64,000 nt of DNA, from assembly GCF_013085255.1 (NCBI RefSeq), contig NZ_JABFCX010000003.1, positions 1,187,288 through 1,251,287 on the forward strand. The letters are read 5' to 3'. A program made the translations under genes and the position numbers. A model generated the notes under the pieces. It did no database searches, was not told the DNA's origin, and saw only the letters and a list, made by a program, of their open reading frames with translations. Below are positions 40,414-48,432 of this stretch, piece after piece; the stretch's first letter is position 1, and each line of letters starts with the position of its first letter. This DNA comes from Parvularcula mediterranea (GTDB taxonomy: Bacteria > Pseudomonadota > Alphaproteobacteria > Caulobacterales > Parvularculaceae).

Positions 40414-42366
40414 TTACCCGGCCTTGTTCACCCGCATGTACCACTCGACGAGGCGGCGGACCTGACGGCTGGTGTAGCCGCGCTCGGTCATGCGGCTGAC
40501 GAAGTCGTCGTGCTTCTTCGCGGTCTCGGAGTCCTTCTTCGAGTCGAAGGAGATGACCGGGAGGAGGTCTTCGACCTGCGTGAACATCCGCTTTTCGATC
40601 ACCGAACGGAGCTTTTCGTAGCTCGTCCAGCTGGGGTTCTTGCCGCCATGGGATGCGCGGGACCGCAGGGCGAACTTGACGACCTCGTTGCGGAAGTCCT
40701 TCGGGTTCGCGATGCCCGCAGGCTTCTCGATCTTGGAAAGCTCCTGATCGAGCGTGTTCCTGTCAAGGAGCTGGCCGGTGTCGGGGTCCTTGAAGTCCTG
40801 GTCCTCGATCCACGCATCGGCATAGGAGATATAGCGGTCGAACAGGTTCTGTCCGTACTCGCCATAGCTTTCGAGATAGGCTTTCTGGATTTCCTTGCCG
40901 ATGAAGTCAGCATAGCGGGGCGCGAGCTCGGCCTTGATGAACTCGAGATACTGCTTCTCGACCTCGTCAGGGAACTGCTCCCGCTTGATCGAGTTTTCGA
41001 GGACGTACATCAGGTGGACGGGGTCGGCGGAGACCTCTTCCGTATCGAAATTGAAGGTCTCGGAGAGGACCTTGAAGGCGAAGCGGGTGGAGATCCCGTC
41101 CATGCCCTCATCGACGCCGGCAGCGTCCCTGTATTCCTGATGGCTCTTCGCCTTCGGGTCGGTGTCCTTCAGCTTCTCGCCGTCATAGACCCGCATCTTG
41201 GAGTAGAGGTTCGAGTTCTCATGCTCCTTGAGGCGCGTGAGGACTGAGAACCTGGCCAGCATGGGCAGGGTCTCTGGTGCACACGGAGCGTTCTTGAGTT
41301 CCGAGGACTTCAGCAGCTTCTCGTAGATCGCCGTTTCCTCGGTGGGGCGCAGCGCATACGGAACTTTCACCACCGAGATCCGGTCGAGGAAGGCTTCATT
41401 GTTCTTGTTGTTGCGGAAAGCCTGCCATTCGGACTCGTTCGAGTGGGCGAGGATCACGCCCTGGAAGGGGATCGGGCCAAGCGCTTCTGTGCCGACATAA
41501 TTGCCTTCCTGCGTGGCCGTCAGGAGCGGGTGGAGGACCTTGATCGGCGCCTTGAACATCTCGACAAATTCGAGAAGCCCCTGGTTCGACATGCAGAGAC
41601 CGCCTGAGTAGCTGTAGGCATCCGTGTCGTCCTGGGAGTAGTGCTCGAGCTTGCGGATATCGACCTTACCGACCAGCGCGGAGATGTCCTGGTTGTTCTC
41701 GTCACCGGGCTCTGTCTTCGAGACGGCGATCTGGCGGAGCTTCGAGGGGTAGACCTTCACCACGGTGAACTTCGAGATGTCGCCGCCAAACTCGTCGAGG
41801 CGCTTCACGGCCCAGGGGCTCATGATGCCGGTCAGGCGGCGTTTCTCGATACCGTATTTTTCCTCGAGGAGGCCTTTGAGGTCTTCGGTCTGGAAGAGGC
41901 CGAGGGGGCTTTCGAACACAGGGGAAAGCTCGTCGCCAGCCTTGAGGACGTAGATCGGGTACTCCTCCATCAGGTCCTTGAGGCGCTCAGCGAGAGAGGA
42001 CTTACCGCCGCCGACGGGGCCGAGGAGGTAGATGACCTGGCGCTTCTCTTCGAGGCCCTGCGCTGCGTGACGGAAGTATCCGACGATCCGCTCGATCGTG
42101 TCTTCCATGCCGTAGAAGCCTTCGAAGGCCTTATAGCGCTTGATGGTGCGGTTGAAGAAAATCCGGCTGAGGCGCGGATCCTTCGAAGTGTCGATGAACT
42201 CTGGCTCGCCGATGGCCTTGACCATCCGCTCGGCCGGGGAGGCGTACATCATGACATCGTCGCGGCAGGCGAGCAGGTAATCGCGAAGCGACATCTCCTC
42301 ATGCTTGGTCCGCTCATAGCCCTCTGCGAAGGCGTCGAAGACATCCAGTCCGTCAGTCATGCTCAT
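40414..42366 (-). CDS. prkA: PrkA family serine protein kinase
   Basis: PrkA is an AAA+ ATPase and serine kinase involved in stress and stationary-phase physiology. The 650-residue protein has the N-terminal signature MSLRDYLLACRDDVMMYASP, Walker A GPVGGGKSS (about residue 115), and the C-terminal kinase-related segment. It matches the whole length of family members. Three starts compete (GTG 42375, ATG 42366, ATG 42360). ATG 42366 is preferred because GGGTGG lies five bases upstream. In most genomes prkA is followed by yeaH (DUF444) and spoVR; here the downstream gene is purU after a terminator. Confidence 0.93.
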   Translation of the reverse strand: MSMTDGLDVFDAFAEGYERTKHEEMSLRDYLLACRDDVMMYASPAERMVKAIGEPEFIDTSKDPRLSRIFFNRTIKRYKAFEGFYGMEDTIERIVGYFRHAAQGLEEKRQVIYLLGPVGGGKSSLAERLKDLMEEYPIYVLKAGDELSPVFESPLGLFQTEDLKGLLEEKYGIEKRRLTGIMSPWAVKRLDEFGGDISKFTVVKVYPSKLRQIAVSKTEPGDENNQDISALVGKVDIRKLEHYSQDDTDAYSYSGGLCMSNQGLLEFVEMFKAPIKVLHPLLTATQEGNYVGTEALGPIPFQGVILAHSNESEWQAFRNNKNNEAFLDRISVVKVPYALRPTEETAIYEKLLKSSELKNAPCAPETLPMLARFSVLTRLKEHENSNLYSKMRVYDGEKLKDTDPKAKSHQEYRDAAGVDEGMDGISTRFAFKVLSETFNFDTEEVSADPVHLMYVLENSIKREQFPDEVEKQYLEFIKAELAPRYADFIGKEIQKAYLESYGEYGQNLFDRYISYADAWIEDQDFKDPDTGQLLDRNTLDQELSKIEKPAGIANPKDFRNEVVKFALRSRASHGGKNPSWTSYEKLRSVIEKRMFTQVEDLLPVISFDSKKDSETAKKHDDFVSRMTERGYTSRQVRRLVEWYMRVNKAG

Positions 42367-42957
42367 CACTGCCACCCGTTTCTGCCGGGCCCCTGATGCC
42401 CAGCGGTTCTCTGGCGGGAGCGCCGGTACCCGCCCATGCTCACTGCCGGATCGCTCTCAAGCCACGTGCGATCGGCGCAACCATCAGGGTAAATGCAAAG
42501 CGTAAATGGAATACGATGCAGAACCCTACAAACGCGCCTCCGAGCGCACGATTTCGCTCAAAAGAACCGATACAACATATAGGATGGTGCGCTGAGCCCT
42601 GCATCTCCCGCAAGGTCCTTATTCTGAACAATTGCGCAAATTGATCGCGGCGTGACGGCGCAGCCACATCATTTGTGAACGGATGGAAAGGTTCCTTCTC
42701 CTATCTCACGGCGCGCGGCGCCTCCGATGGGGCGGGCTGTCCGCCCGGCGCCCGGTCGGACGCTTGGCCGCGCCGCTGAGATGTTGGGATAGATGCGCAG
42801 CAGGCGAGGTGCCGCCTCCCTCTCCCATCGGGAGAGGGATCGAGGGTGAGGGACTTTGGCGCTCGGCCTAGAATGCCCTCACCCGAAAGCGTAGATTTCG
42901 ACCTCTTCCTCAGGGAGAGGTGACGCTAGCACCGACCTTGTTCGAGTGCTGCCGACG
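42367..42957. other. 590-bp intergenic region with a palindromic repeat
   Basis: Between prkA and the LysR gene I find no convincing gene. The first 300 bp include an AT-richer part (about 42480-42680) that could hold the prkA promoter. The rest is GC-rich, with the palindromic unit at 42818-42920. Short open frames here lack ribosome sites. Confidence 0.6.
42818..42920. repeat. Palindromic repeat unit with three hairpins
   Basis: CCCTCTCCC/GGGAGAGGG (42818-42838), GAGGGTGAGGG/CCCTCACCC (42842-42884) and CCTCTTCC/GGGAGAGG (42902-42920) make three adjoining stems. The wording CCCTCTCCC...GGGTGAGGG...CCCTCACCC resembles dispersed intergenic palindromes in many proteobacteria. It has no coding content. 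Confidence 0.65.
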
Positions 42958-43833
42958 TCAGGCCCAGTACGGAGGAGGAAGCTCTCCACGCATCGATGCT
43001 TCGGCTGTCTCGCGGAGGGTTGCCAGCGCGTCCTCCATCACCCCGTGGTCCACGAACTCTTCCTGCCAGACGGCATAAGCGGGGTAGGGGAAGGCTGGTG
43101 CGTCCTCGATCCCCGTCAGCAGGCCCTCTTCGAGGTGCGGCTCGACGATCCGCCGCGGCAAGTACGCAGCACCCTTCTGATTGATGACGAGGTTCACGCC
43201 GATCGCGCCGAGGTCAATCGCTAAGCCCGGATTGTGAAGCTCAGGGAACTGCGCGGCATGCCATTCGCCAAAGCCTGTGCCCCATTCGCAGTAGATGTAG
43301 CTCTCCGTAAGCGGACGGTCTGGCGCTGCTGTCACGAGGATCAGCTGGTCCTCGATCAGCTCCTCCACCGCCATGCCGGGACGGTGCTCGGGCCGGTAGA
43401 GGATGGCGAGGTCCAGCGTGCCCTCGGACATCTCGCGCATCAGGCGTTGGGGCATCCCGGACATGCAGCGCAGGGCGACGCGCGGGCGGCGCTCCTGAAA
43501 CACAGGGACCCAGCGGGTGAGGAGACGGTTCCAGAGGGAGACCTGCCCGCCAACTGCGAGGGTATCATCGAAGGCCTCGGGCACAGCGACCTGGTGGCGC
43601 GCCTCCTCCCAGACCCGGACGAAGGATCTCGCGAAGCGGTAGAACTGGTGCCCGGCCGGGGTGAGGGCGGTGCCGGCCTTGGACCTTGTGAAGAGCGGTT
43701 TGCCGAGCTGCTCTTCCAGCGCCTTGATTCGTGCCGAAACCGTCGACTGGGTGACGAAGAGGCGCTTCGAGGCGGCGACGAAATTGCCGCCTTCAACAAT
43801 GGCTAGGAAGGTCCGTGCCTGCGTGACGTCCAT
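42958..43833 (-). CDS. LysR family transcriptional regulator
   Basis: The 291-residue protein has the LysR helix-turn-helix at residues about 1-60 (NFVAASKRLFVTQSTVSARIKALEEQL) and a substrate-binding domain behind it. The start at 43833 gives the usual MDVTQARTFLAIVEGGNF; a frame extends to 43878. No divergent metabolic gene is evident; the nearest divergent gene codes for coiled-coil lipoprotein B, 120 bp away, and is a possible target. The inducer is unknown. Confidence 0.9.
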   Translation of the reverse strand: MDVTQARTFLAIVEGGNFVAASKRLFVTQSTVSARIKALEEQLGKPLFTRSKAGTALTPAGHQFYRFARSFVRVWEEARHQVAVPEAFDDTLAVGGQVSLWNRLLTRWVPVFQERRPRVALRCMSGMPQRLMREMSEGTLDLAILYRPEHRPGMAVEELIEDQLILVTAAPDRPLTESYIYCEWGTGFGEWHAAQFPELHNPGLAIDLGAIGVNLVINQKGAAYLPRRIVEPHLEEGLLTGIEDAPAFPYPAYAVWQEEFVDHGVMEDALATLRETAEASMRGELPPPYWA

Positions 43834-43953
43834 AATTCGGAGTTTCCGATTACATACCGCAATTCTATTCGTTTGCACGAATTGATGCGGTGGTCCATCT
43901 CTCCATCATCGCCGGTGACACTCCCACCAACCCACCGGCCAGGAGACAACGAC

Positions 43954-44484
43954 ATGACCAAAGTTTCGAAAGCTGCCCTCGCTGCGATCCTCCTCGGCTC
44001 GCTCTCGCTCACCGCGTGTGCCACCGGCCAGAAGGACTTCGCCGAAGAAGTCACCGACGTCGCCAAGGACTGGCGCAAGGGCGAGAAGAAAGTCGCTGAA
44101 GGCGAAGAGATGATCCGCGAGGCGAAGGCCGAAATCCGCAAGGGCGAGAAGCAGATCAGCGAAGGCGAAGCTGCTGCGAAAAAAGCGACCGTGAAAGTCG
44201 CCAACGCTCAGGAGCGCTACGACTTCGCCATGACCATGTTCGGCACCAGCGCGACCGCTGACGAAGCGGTCAAGGAAGCCAAAGAGATCAAGTCGCTCGA
44301 AAAGGCCCTCAAAGAGGCCCAGGAAGACCTGACCCTCGCCAAGCTGAAACAGCGCAAAGGCCGCGACAATATCGCTGACGGCAACAAGAAACTCGCCAAA
44401 GGTGAGAAAATGGTCGCCGATGGCCGCCGCGAGATGGAGCAGGTCCAGAAGACCTACCGCCAGATCGCAGCATCGGCCCGCTAA
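43954..44484 (+). CDS. Coiled-coil lipoprotein B, unknown function
   Basis: The 176-residue protein has a lipoprotein signal (MTKVSKAALAAILLGSLSLTAC, Cys22) and a charged helical body. It begins DWRKGEKKVAEGEEMIREAK and ends GRDNIADGNKKLAKGEKMVA plus GRREMEQVQKTYRQIA. The order and spacing match lipoprotein A at 23633, so the two are paralogs with a conserved frame and a variable middle. Such helices suggest a periplasmic hairpin or oligomer. AGGAG precedes the ATG. It is divergent from the LysR gene. A strong hairpin follows directly. Confidence 0.75.
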   Translation: MTKVSKAALAAILLGSLSLTACATGQKDFAEEVTDVAKDWRKGEKKVAEGEEMIREAKAEIRKGEKQISEGEAAAKKATVKVANAQERYDFAMTMFGTSATADEAVKEAKEIKSLEKALKEAQEDLTLAKLKQRKGRDNIADGNKKLAKGEKMVADGRREMEQVQKTYRQIAASAR

Positions 44485-44493
44485 CAAGAAAAA

Positions 44494-44522
44494 GGCTCCG
44501 TAGACCGATGGTCTACGGAGCC
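44494..44522. terminator. Hairpin after lipoprotein B
   Basis: GGCTCCGTAGACC and GGTCTACGGAGCC form a perfect 13-base stem with a three-base loop. The plus strand lacks a T run but the minus strand has one (rc of GAAAAA), so it may serve transcripts from either side. Confidence 0.65.
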
Positions 44523-44553
44523 TTCACCCGAGGGAGAACCCTGTCGGGAAACT

Positions 44554-44593
44554 GAAGCGCCGCGGGAGGTGGGTCCCGCGGCGCTTCTTTTTT
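44554..44593 (+). terminator. Intrinsic terminator, second hairpin after lipoprotein B
   Basis: GAAGCGCCGCGGG (44554-44566) pairs with CCCGCGGCGCTTC (44575-44587), followed by TTTTTT. The U tract orients it to the plus strand, and it lies just past the stop of the convergent M36 peptidase. Confidence 0.85.
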
Positions 44594-44597
44594 CTGC

Positions 44598-46655
44598 TTA
44601 CGGAGCAGTCATCGTGACTGTGAGGTTCACACCCGATGCAGGGGCGGGAGCTGCGCCAGCGATCTGGTCGACCGTGAAGGTCAGGCTGGTGCGCTGGTTC
44701 GTGCGGTAGGACGCCGACTGGACCGAGCAGCTGCCCGAACCGTCCGTGGTGCACGTACCGGAGTTGCCGTCGTTCCAGCTGTAGGCAACCGTGACGCCAG
44801 ACGCGCTGGTGGTCAGGTTGGCCGTTGCGCGCCAGCGGCGCTTGCCAGAGGTCGCCGAGGAGCCTGAAAGCGCCGTCAGCTCGACATCACCCGGGGGCGG
44901 AGGCGGCGGCGGGGGAGGCGTGCCGTCACAGCTTGAAGGCACAGCGAACGATTCGTTGATCGTCTGCCTACGTCCCTTCGTCTGGATCGATGCGCCATTG
45001 CCCATGCCGAAGGCCGCGAAGCTCTCCCAGACAAGGCAGTCACGATCAGCTGGAGCTGAATCGAGGATGCCGTTCCGCATGTCGAGGAAGTCCGGACCCG
45101 GAGCGGTGAAGTTCATACCGTCCACGATGTCGCCCATCAGCACGTCGCGATTGTGGCCTGCGCCCGCATAGCGCTTCTTCAGGTCCCACAGGGTCGCCGC
45201 ATAAATCTCGCCATCGGAGTGGACCGACGAGCCGGAGAAGTTCGCGAACGTCAGCGGGTAGCCTTCGTAGCGGTAGCGGCGGATGCCGCGGTTCGTGTCG
45301 GTGGTGGCGTACTCACCAACACGGTCATCATCGGTCATGATGATGGCGAGGGCGTCGGACATGCCTTCACCGATGGCGCCAGGGAACGCACCCGACATGG
45401 AGCCGATCATCCGCCAGGTCAGGCCGTGGCCATACTCGTGCCAGACGATGTCGCCATCGAGGTCACCGTCGAGACCGTTGGCGGTCGTGTTCCACAGATA
45501 CATCTGCATCCGCGGGTTCGAGCCGTCCGAAGGCGTTGCGAAGTTGGCGTTGTTGACGCCGCCGCCGTCCTGAGCCTGCGCTTCCACAGAGTCAGAGCCT
45601 GCGCCGCCACGTCCGAAATTGTCTTCCTGGAAGTTGCGGGTCGCTTCGGTGAAGCCGTACCCATACAGAGCATCGTGGATGACGTTGTTCAGGTAGAAGA
45701 GGTTCTGGACCGCGACTTCCTTATTGATGGTCGTCGAGGGCGACTGGTTCAGCTGGGCAACCGTGGTGAAGTTGCCGTCCGACACGACGCGCGACGGGCT
45801 GTCAGGCGTGTTCGAATTGTTCGTGTCGAGATAGGCGCGAACATTGTTGCCAGAAATCAGGGTCGCGTACTGCGTGCCCGTTCCGAGCCAGCCATTCGGG
45901 CTTGCCGTGGTGCTGGCCGGGCCCTGAACGACGGCCTGGTTAGAGACGTCCGGGTGGATCTCATAGACATTGTAGCTGTCTTCAGCCGTGCGGACTTCTG
46001 ACGAGACCACCTTGCCGCGGCCATTGATAACGGTCTCCACGAGGAGGTTGTCAGCTTCGGACCAGGTGGTGACGAGGTAGCCCGGCTCCATGCGGCCGTT
46101 CTTGCGTGCCACGAAGACTTCTTCAGCCGTCGGATCGACGTGGAAGAAGCTTCCCTTGTCGAAGGAGGTGGTGAGGCCAACCTTGCGGCCATTGCCGGAA
46201 AGCTGCGGCGCGCCATCATGGTGGAGGCCAGCTGCGATGCCGATGGCTTCGCCTGCGGAGAGGCTGTTGCCGCCCTCGATCTGGCGGCCGTTGGCGAGGC
46301 GGCGGGAGACGGTCAGCAGGTTGCCGTCAGCGTCAGCCGAAGCCTTGACGACCGAACCGACGACGCGGCGGCCGTTCACTTGCTGCGCAAACTCAAAGTG
46401 GGTGCGGCCGTTGCGGCCCTTCCACTGGCGCTTCTCGACCAGCGTGCCGATGGCGTCATCGGTGAGGCCCTGGCTGCGCAGGTAGTTCTTCACGCGGCCT
46501 GGAGCGTCCGCGCCTTGTGCACGCACACCGCGCTCGGTGCTGACTTTGGTGTCGACGAGCAGGCTATCCTCCTGCGCCGACGCGGTACCCGCAGATACCG
46601 CGAAGATGGCGAGCGCCGATGCCCCGGCGCCAAGCCACTGTTTTACCCCGATCAT
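44598..46655 (-). CDS. M36 (fungalysin-like) metallopeptidase, secreted
   Basis: The 685-residue protein has a signal peptide (GASALAIFAVSAGTASAQ) and a propeptide of the fungalysin/thermolysin type (about 45-190). The catalytic domain contains HEYGH in DIVWHEYGHGLTWRM (near residue 404), with a third ligand Glu in GEGMSDALAIIM. A Pro-rich linker (about 580-592) leads to a C-terminal immunoglobulin-like domain (about 595-685), rich in Ser and Thr. Such proteins are released or attached at the cell surface to digest extracellular protein. The start at 46655 follows ACAGGT. Tandem 13-base repeats lie about 110 bp upstream. Confidence 0.92.
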   Translation of the reverse strand: MIGVKQWLGAGASALAIFAVSAGTASAQEDSLLVDTKVSTERGVRAQGADAPGRVKNYLRSQGLTDDAIGTLVEKRQWKGRNGRTHFEFAQQVNGRRVVGSVVKASADADGNLLTVSRRLANGRQIEGGNSLSAGEAIGIAAGLHHDGAPQLSGNGRKVGLTTSFDKGSFFHVDPTAEEVFVARKNGRMEPGYLVTTWSEADNLLVETVINGRGKVVSSEVRTAEDSYNVYEIHPDVSNQAVVQGPASTTASPNGWLGTGTQYATLISGNNVRAYLDTNNSNTPDSPSRVVSDGNFTTVAQLNQSPSTTINKEVAVQNLFYLNNVIHDALYGYGFTEATRNFQEDNFGRGGAGSDSVEAQAQDGGGVNNANFATPSDGSNPRMQMYLWNTTANGLDGDLDGDIVWHEYGHGLTWRMIGSMSGAFPGAIGEGMSDALAIIMTDDDRVGEYATTDTNRGIRRYRYEGYPLTFANFSGSSVHSDGEIYAATLWDLKKRYAGAGHNRDVLMGDIVDGMNFTAPGPDFLDMRNGILDSAPADRDCLVWESFAAFGMGNGASIQTKGRRQTINESFAVPSSCDGTPPPPPPPPPGDVELTALSGSSATSGKRRWRATANLTTSASGVTVAYSWNDGNSGTCTTDGSGSCSVQSASYRTNQRTSLTFTVDQIAGAAPAPASGVNLTVTMTAP

Positions 46656-46764
46656 AACCTGTCCCTTGGTTGTGTCGTTTACAGAATGTCGCACCCTGCT
46701 CCGCAGAATCAGGCGCAGGCAAGCAGTTTTTCGGACGATCGCGCTCAGAGACGTCAAATATGTG

Positions 46765-46790
46765 ACGTGATCATCTCACGTGATTGTCTC
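46765..46790. repeat. Tandem 13-mer pair upstream of the M36 gene
   Basis: ACGTGATCATCTC and ACGTGATTGTCTC adjoin directly with two mismatches. The second overlaps the palindrome TCACGTGA. They sit between the M36 gene and the divergent membrane-protein gene, 110 bp from the former start, where a regulator could bind twice on the same helix face region. Confidence 0.45.
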
Positions 46791-46932
46791 AAAGCTAGCG
46801 GCGAACAAGGGGCTCAGGCCGAGAGCTCACTGTGGAAAACTTCCCACGATTTTTGCGGTGCGACTCCGCCGATGGACCCCGCCCCACGCCTATGGTTAAC
46901 TTCTCAGGCGGGGATGGGAGGCACGAGGGCAG

Positions 46933-48432
46933 GTGCGATCACTCAAGCTCGGACTGAATGAGCGTGCTCGCCTGCACCGGACGGTTGAGGCTGTTTATGC
47001 TCGCCTCATCGCCAAGTCGGGCAGGTTCCAGCCGATCATCAATGGCTATGAGAACGGCGCGGTCTCGATCTTCACCCTCGGGTTGATCGCGATCGGCCTC
47101 GCCGGCGGCGCGGCTGCGGGGTATTTCCGGGGAGAGCAGCTGGCGGAGCTGACGGGCCTTCAGTTCCTGACGGGACCGCTCGGCCCGGTGAGCCTTGGCG
47201 CAATTGGCGCGGTGCTCGTCTACTTCTTCTTCGACCGGCTGGGCCGGCTCCTGTCGAAGTTCCCGCTCTTCCAGCAGATGGCGGAGATCTACGTCTTCAA
47301 TACCAAGTGGCTGAAGCCGAAGACGCGGATGCAGATGACGAACGCTGCGCTGACCTGGCTGCAGCGCCAGCCGGAAATGGTATTCGAGGCGACCGGCTAT
47401 CTCTACGGCTCCGAGGACGGCTACGATGTCCTGCCGAAGAAGCTGCAGGCTGCGGCCGACGAGATGCGCGAGGGCGATGCTCCGGTCGTCTGTATGCGGG
47501 AGGTTTTCGAGCGTAAGCTGAAATCCGAGTACCTCTTCAAGGGCCTCCAGTCATCCCGCGACCCCGCCGCCTATCAGGACCGCTATTTCATTCAGTCCCG
47601 GGCCGCCCGGAACGGTATCCGCGCGTCGCTCCTGTTCAACGCTCTCGGCTGTGAGCTGCGGGACGAAATCCCGACGGGGGACCAGTGGCGGAGAGCGAAG
47701 CATACGGATCATCAGGCGCAGCTGACCACCATTCGCGACAATCATGACGTGACGCTGCGCTTCAGGACGGGCGCGCCACACTATCGCTGGCCCGATGAGC
47801 GCCAGGAGAAGTCTCAGGGCGAGACTGCTCCCTTCCTTCTGTATACGGCTATCGAGAACCCGGTGCATATCTCGCTGTTCGTGACGACCGTGGCGCAGAT
47901 CATCGAAAAGCTGCCCGAGGCTATCCGCTGGCAGTTCGACGAGGAGGAGCTGTCCGACGATGACGTCGAGGCCGAGGTCACGGCCGTCCTGAAACTACTG
48001 TCTGAGACAGACATCGAGATGTTCGGCAAGTGGGACGAAAAAACGCTTCGTCAGCGGTCGGAGGTTGCCCTCATTCCGCAACCGGTCCTCAAGAACCTCT
48101 CCGGTGATCCTGCGAACCCCGATTGGGGCCTGAGGTGGGATCCCAACCGCTTGGATTGGTCACAATTTCTCGGAACGGACGGTGCCATTCGGCGGGCCTT
48201 TGCTGGCCTGATTAAGGCGATCGACCTTGCCAATAGCGAGGCGGAGGAAGTGACCCTGACCCGCGGCGATGCGCTCCTCGTCGACAATCTCCGGGCCATG
48301 GTCAGGCGGCGAGAGCTTGGGCCAGAAGGTGCTCCGTACGAAAACAGTCTCTTCGATTACCCGGAGGCGTGGTGGCTCAATGTCTATTACGGCTTCAGAA
48401 AATCGGCGAAACCTGACTTCCTCGGTATCTAG
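46933..48432 (+). CDS. Membrane protein with an oxygenase-like C-terminal part
   Basis: The 499-residue protein starts with GTG after GGGAGG. It has two membrane segments (about 45-66 and 82-102), then a large soluble region. No family is certain. HTD at residues 257-259 (RRAKHTDHQAQ) and GDALLVDNLRAMVRRRE at 445-461 resemble the HxD and distal motifs of Fe(II)/2-oxoglutarate (TauD-like) oxygenases. However, the expected distal His is Val457. It is thus either a degenerate, membrane-tethered member or a chance likeness. The end (DYPEAWWLNVYYGFR) is aromatic. It shares CTAG with the convergent deiminase gene. Confidence 0.62.
   Translation: MRSLKLGLNERARLHRTVEAVYARLIAKSGRFQPIINGYENGAVSIFTLGLIAIGLAGGAAAGYFRGEQLAELTGLQFLTGPLGPVSLGAIGAVLVYFFFDRLGRLLSKFPLFQQMAEIYVFNTKWLKPKTRMQMTNAALTWLQRQPEMVFEATGYLYGSEDGYDVLPKKLQAAADEMREGDAPVVCMREVFERKLKSEYLFKGLQSSRDPAAYQDRYFIQSRAARNGIRASLLFNALGCELRDEIPTGDQWRRAKHTDHQAQLTTIRDNHDVTLRFRTGAPHYRWPDERQEKSQGETAPFLLYTAIENPVHISLFVTTVAQIIEKLPEAIRWQFDEEELSDDDVEAEVTAVLKLLSETDIEMFGKWDEKTLRQRSEVALIPQPVLKNLSGDPANPDWGLRWDPNRLDWSQFLGTDGAIRRAFAGLIKAIDLANSEAEEVTLTRGDALLVDNLRAMVRRRELGPEGAPYENSLFDYPEAWWLNVYYGFRKSAKPDFLGI

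Noticed and set aside
42396-42644. Short frames in the prkA-LysR spacer
   Set aside because: No ribosome site, irregular composition, and overlap with likely promoter DNA.
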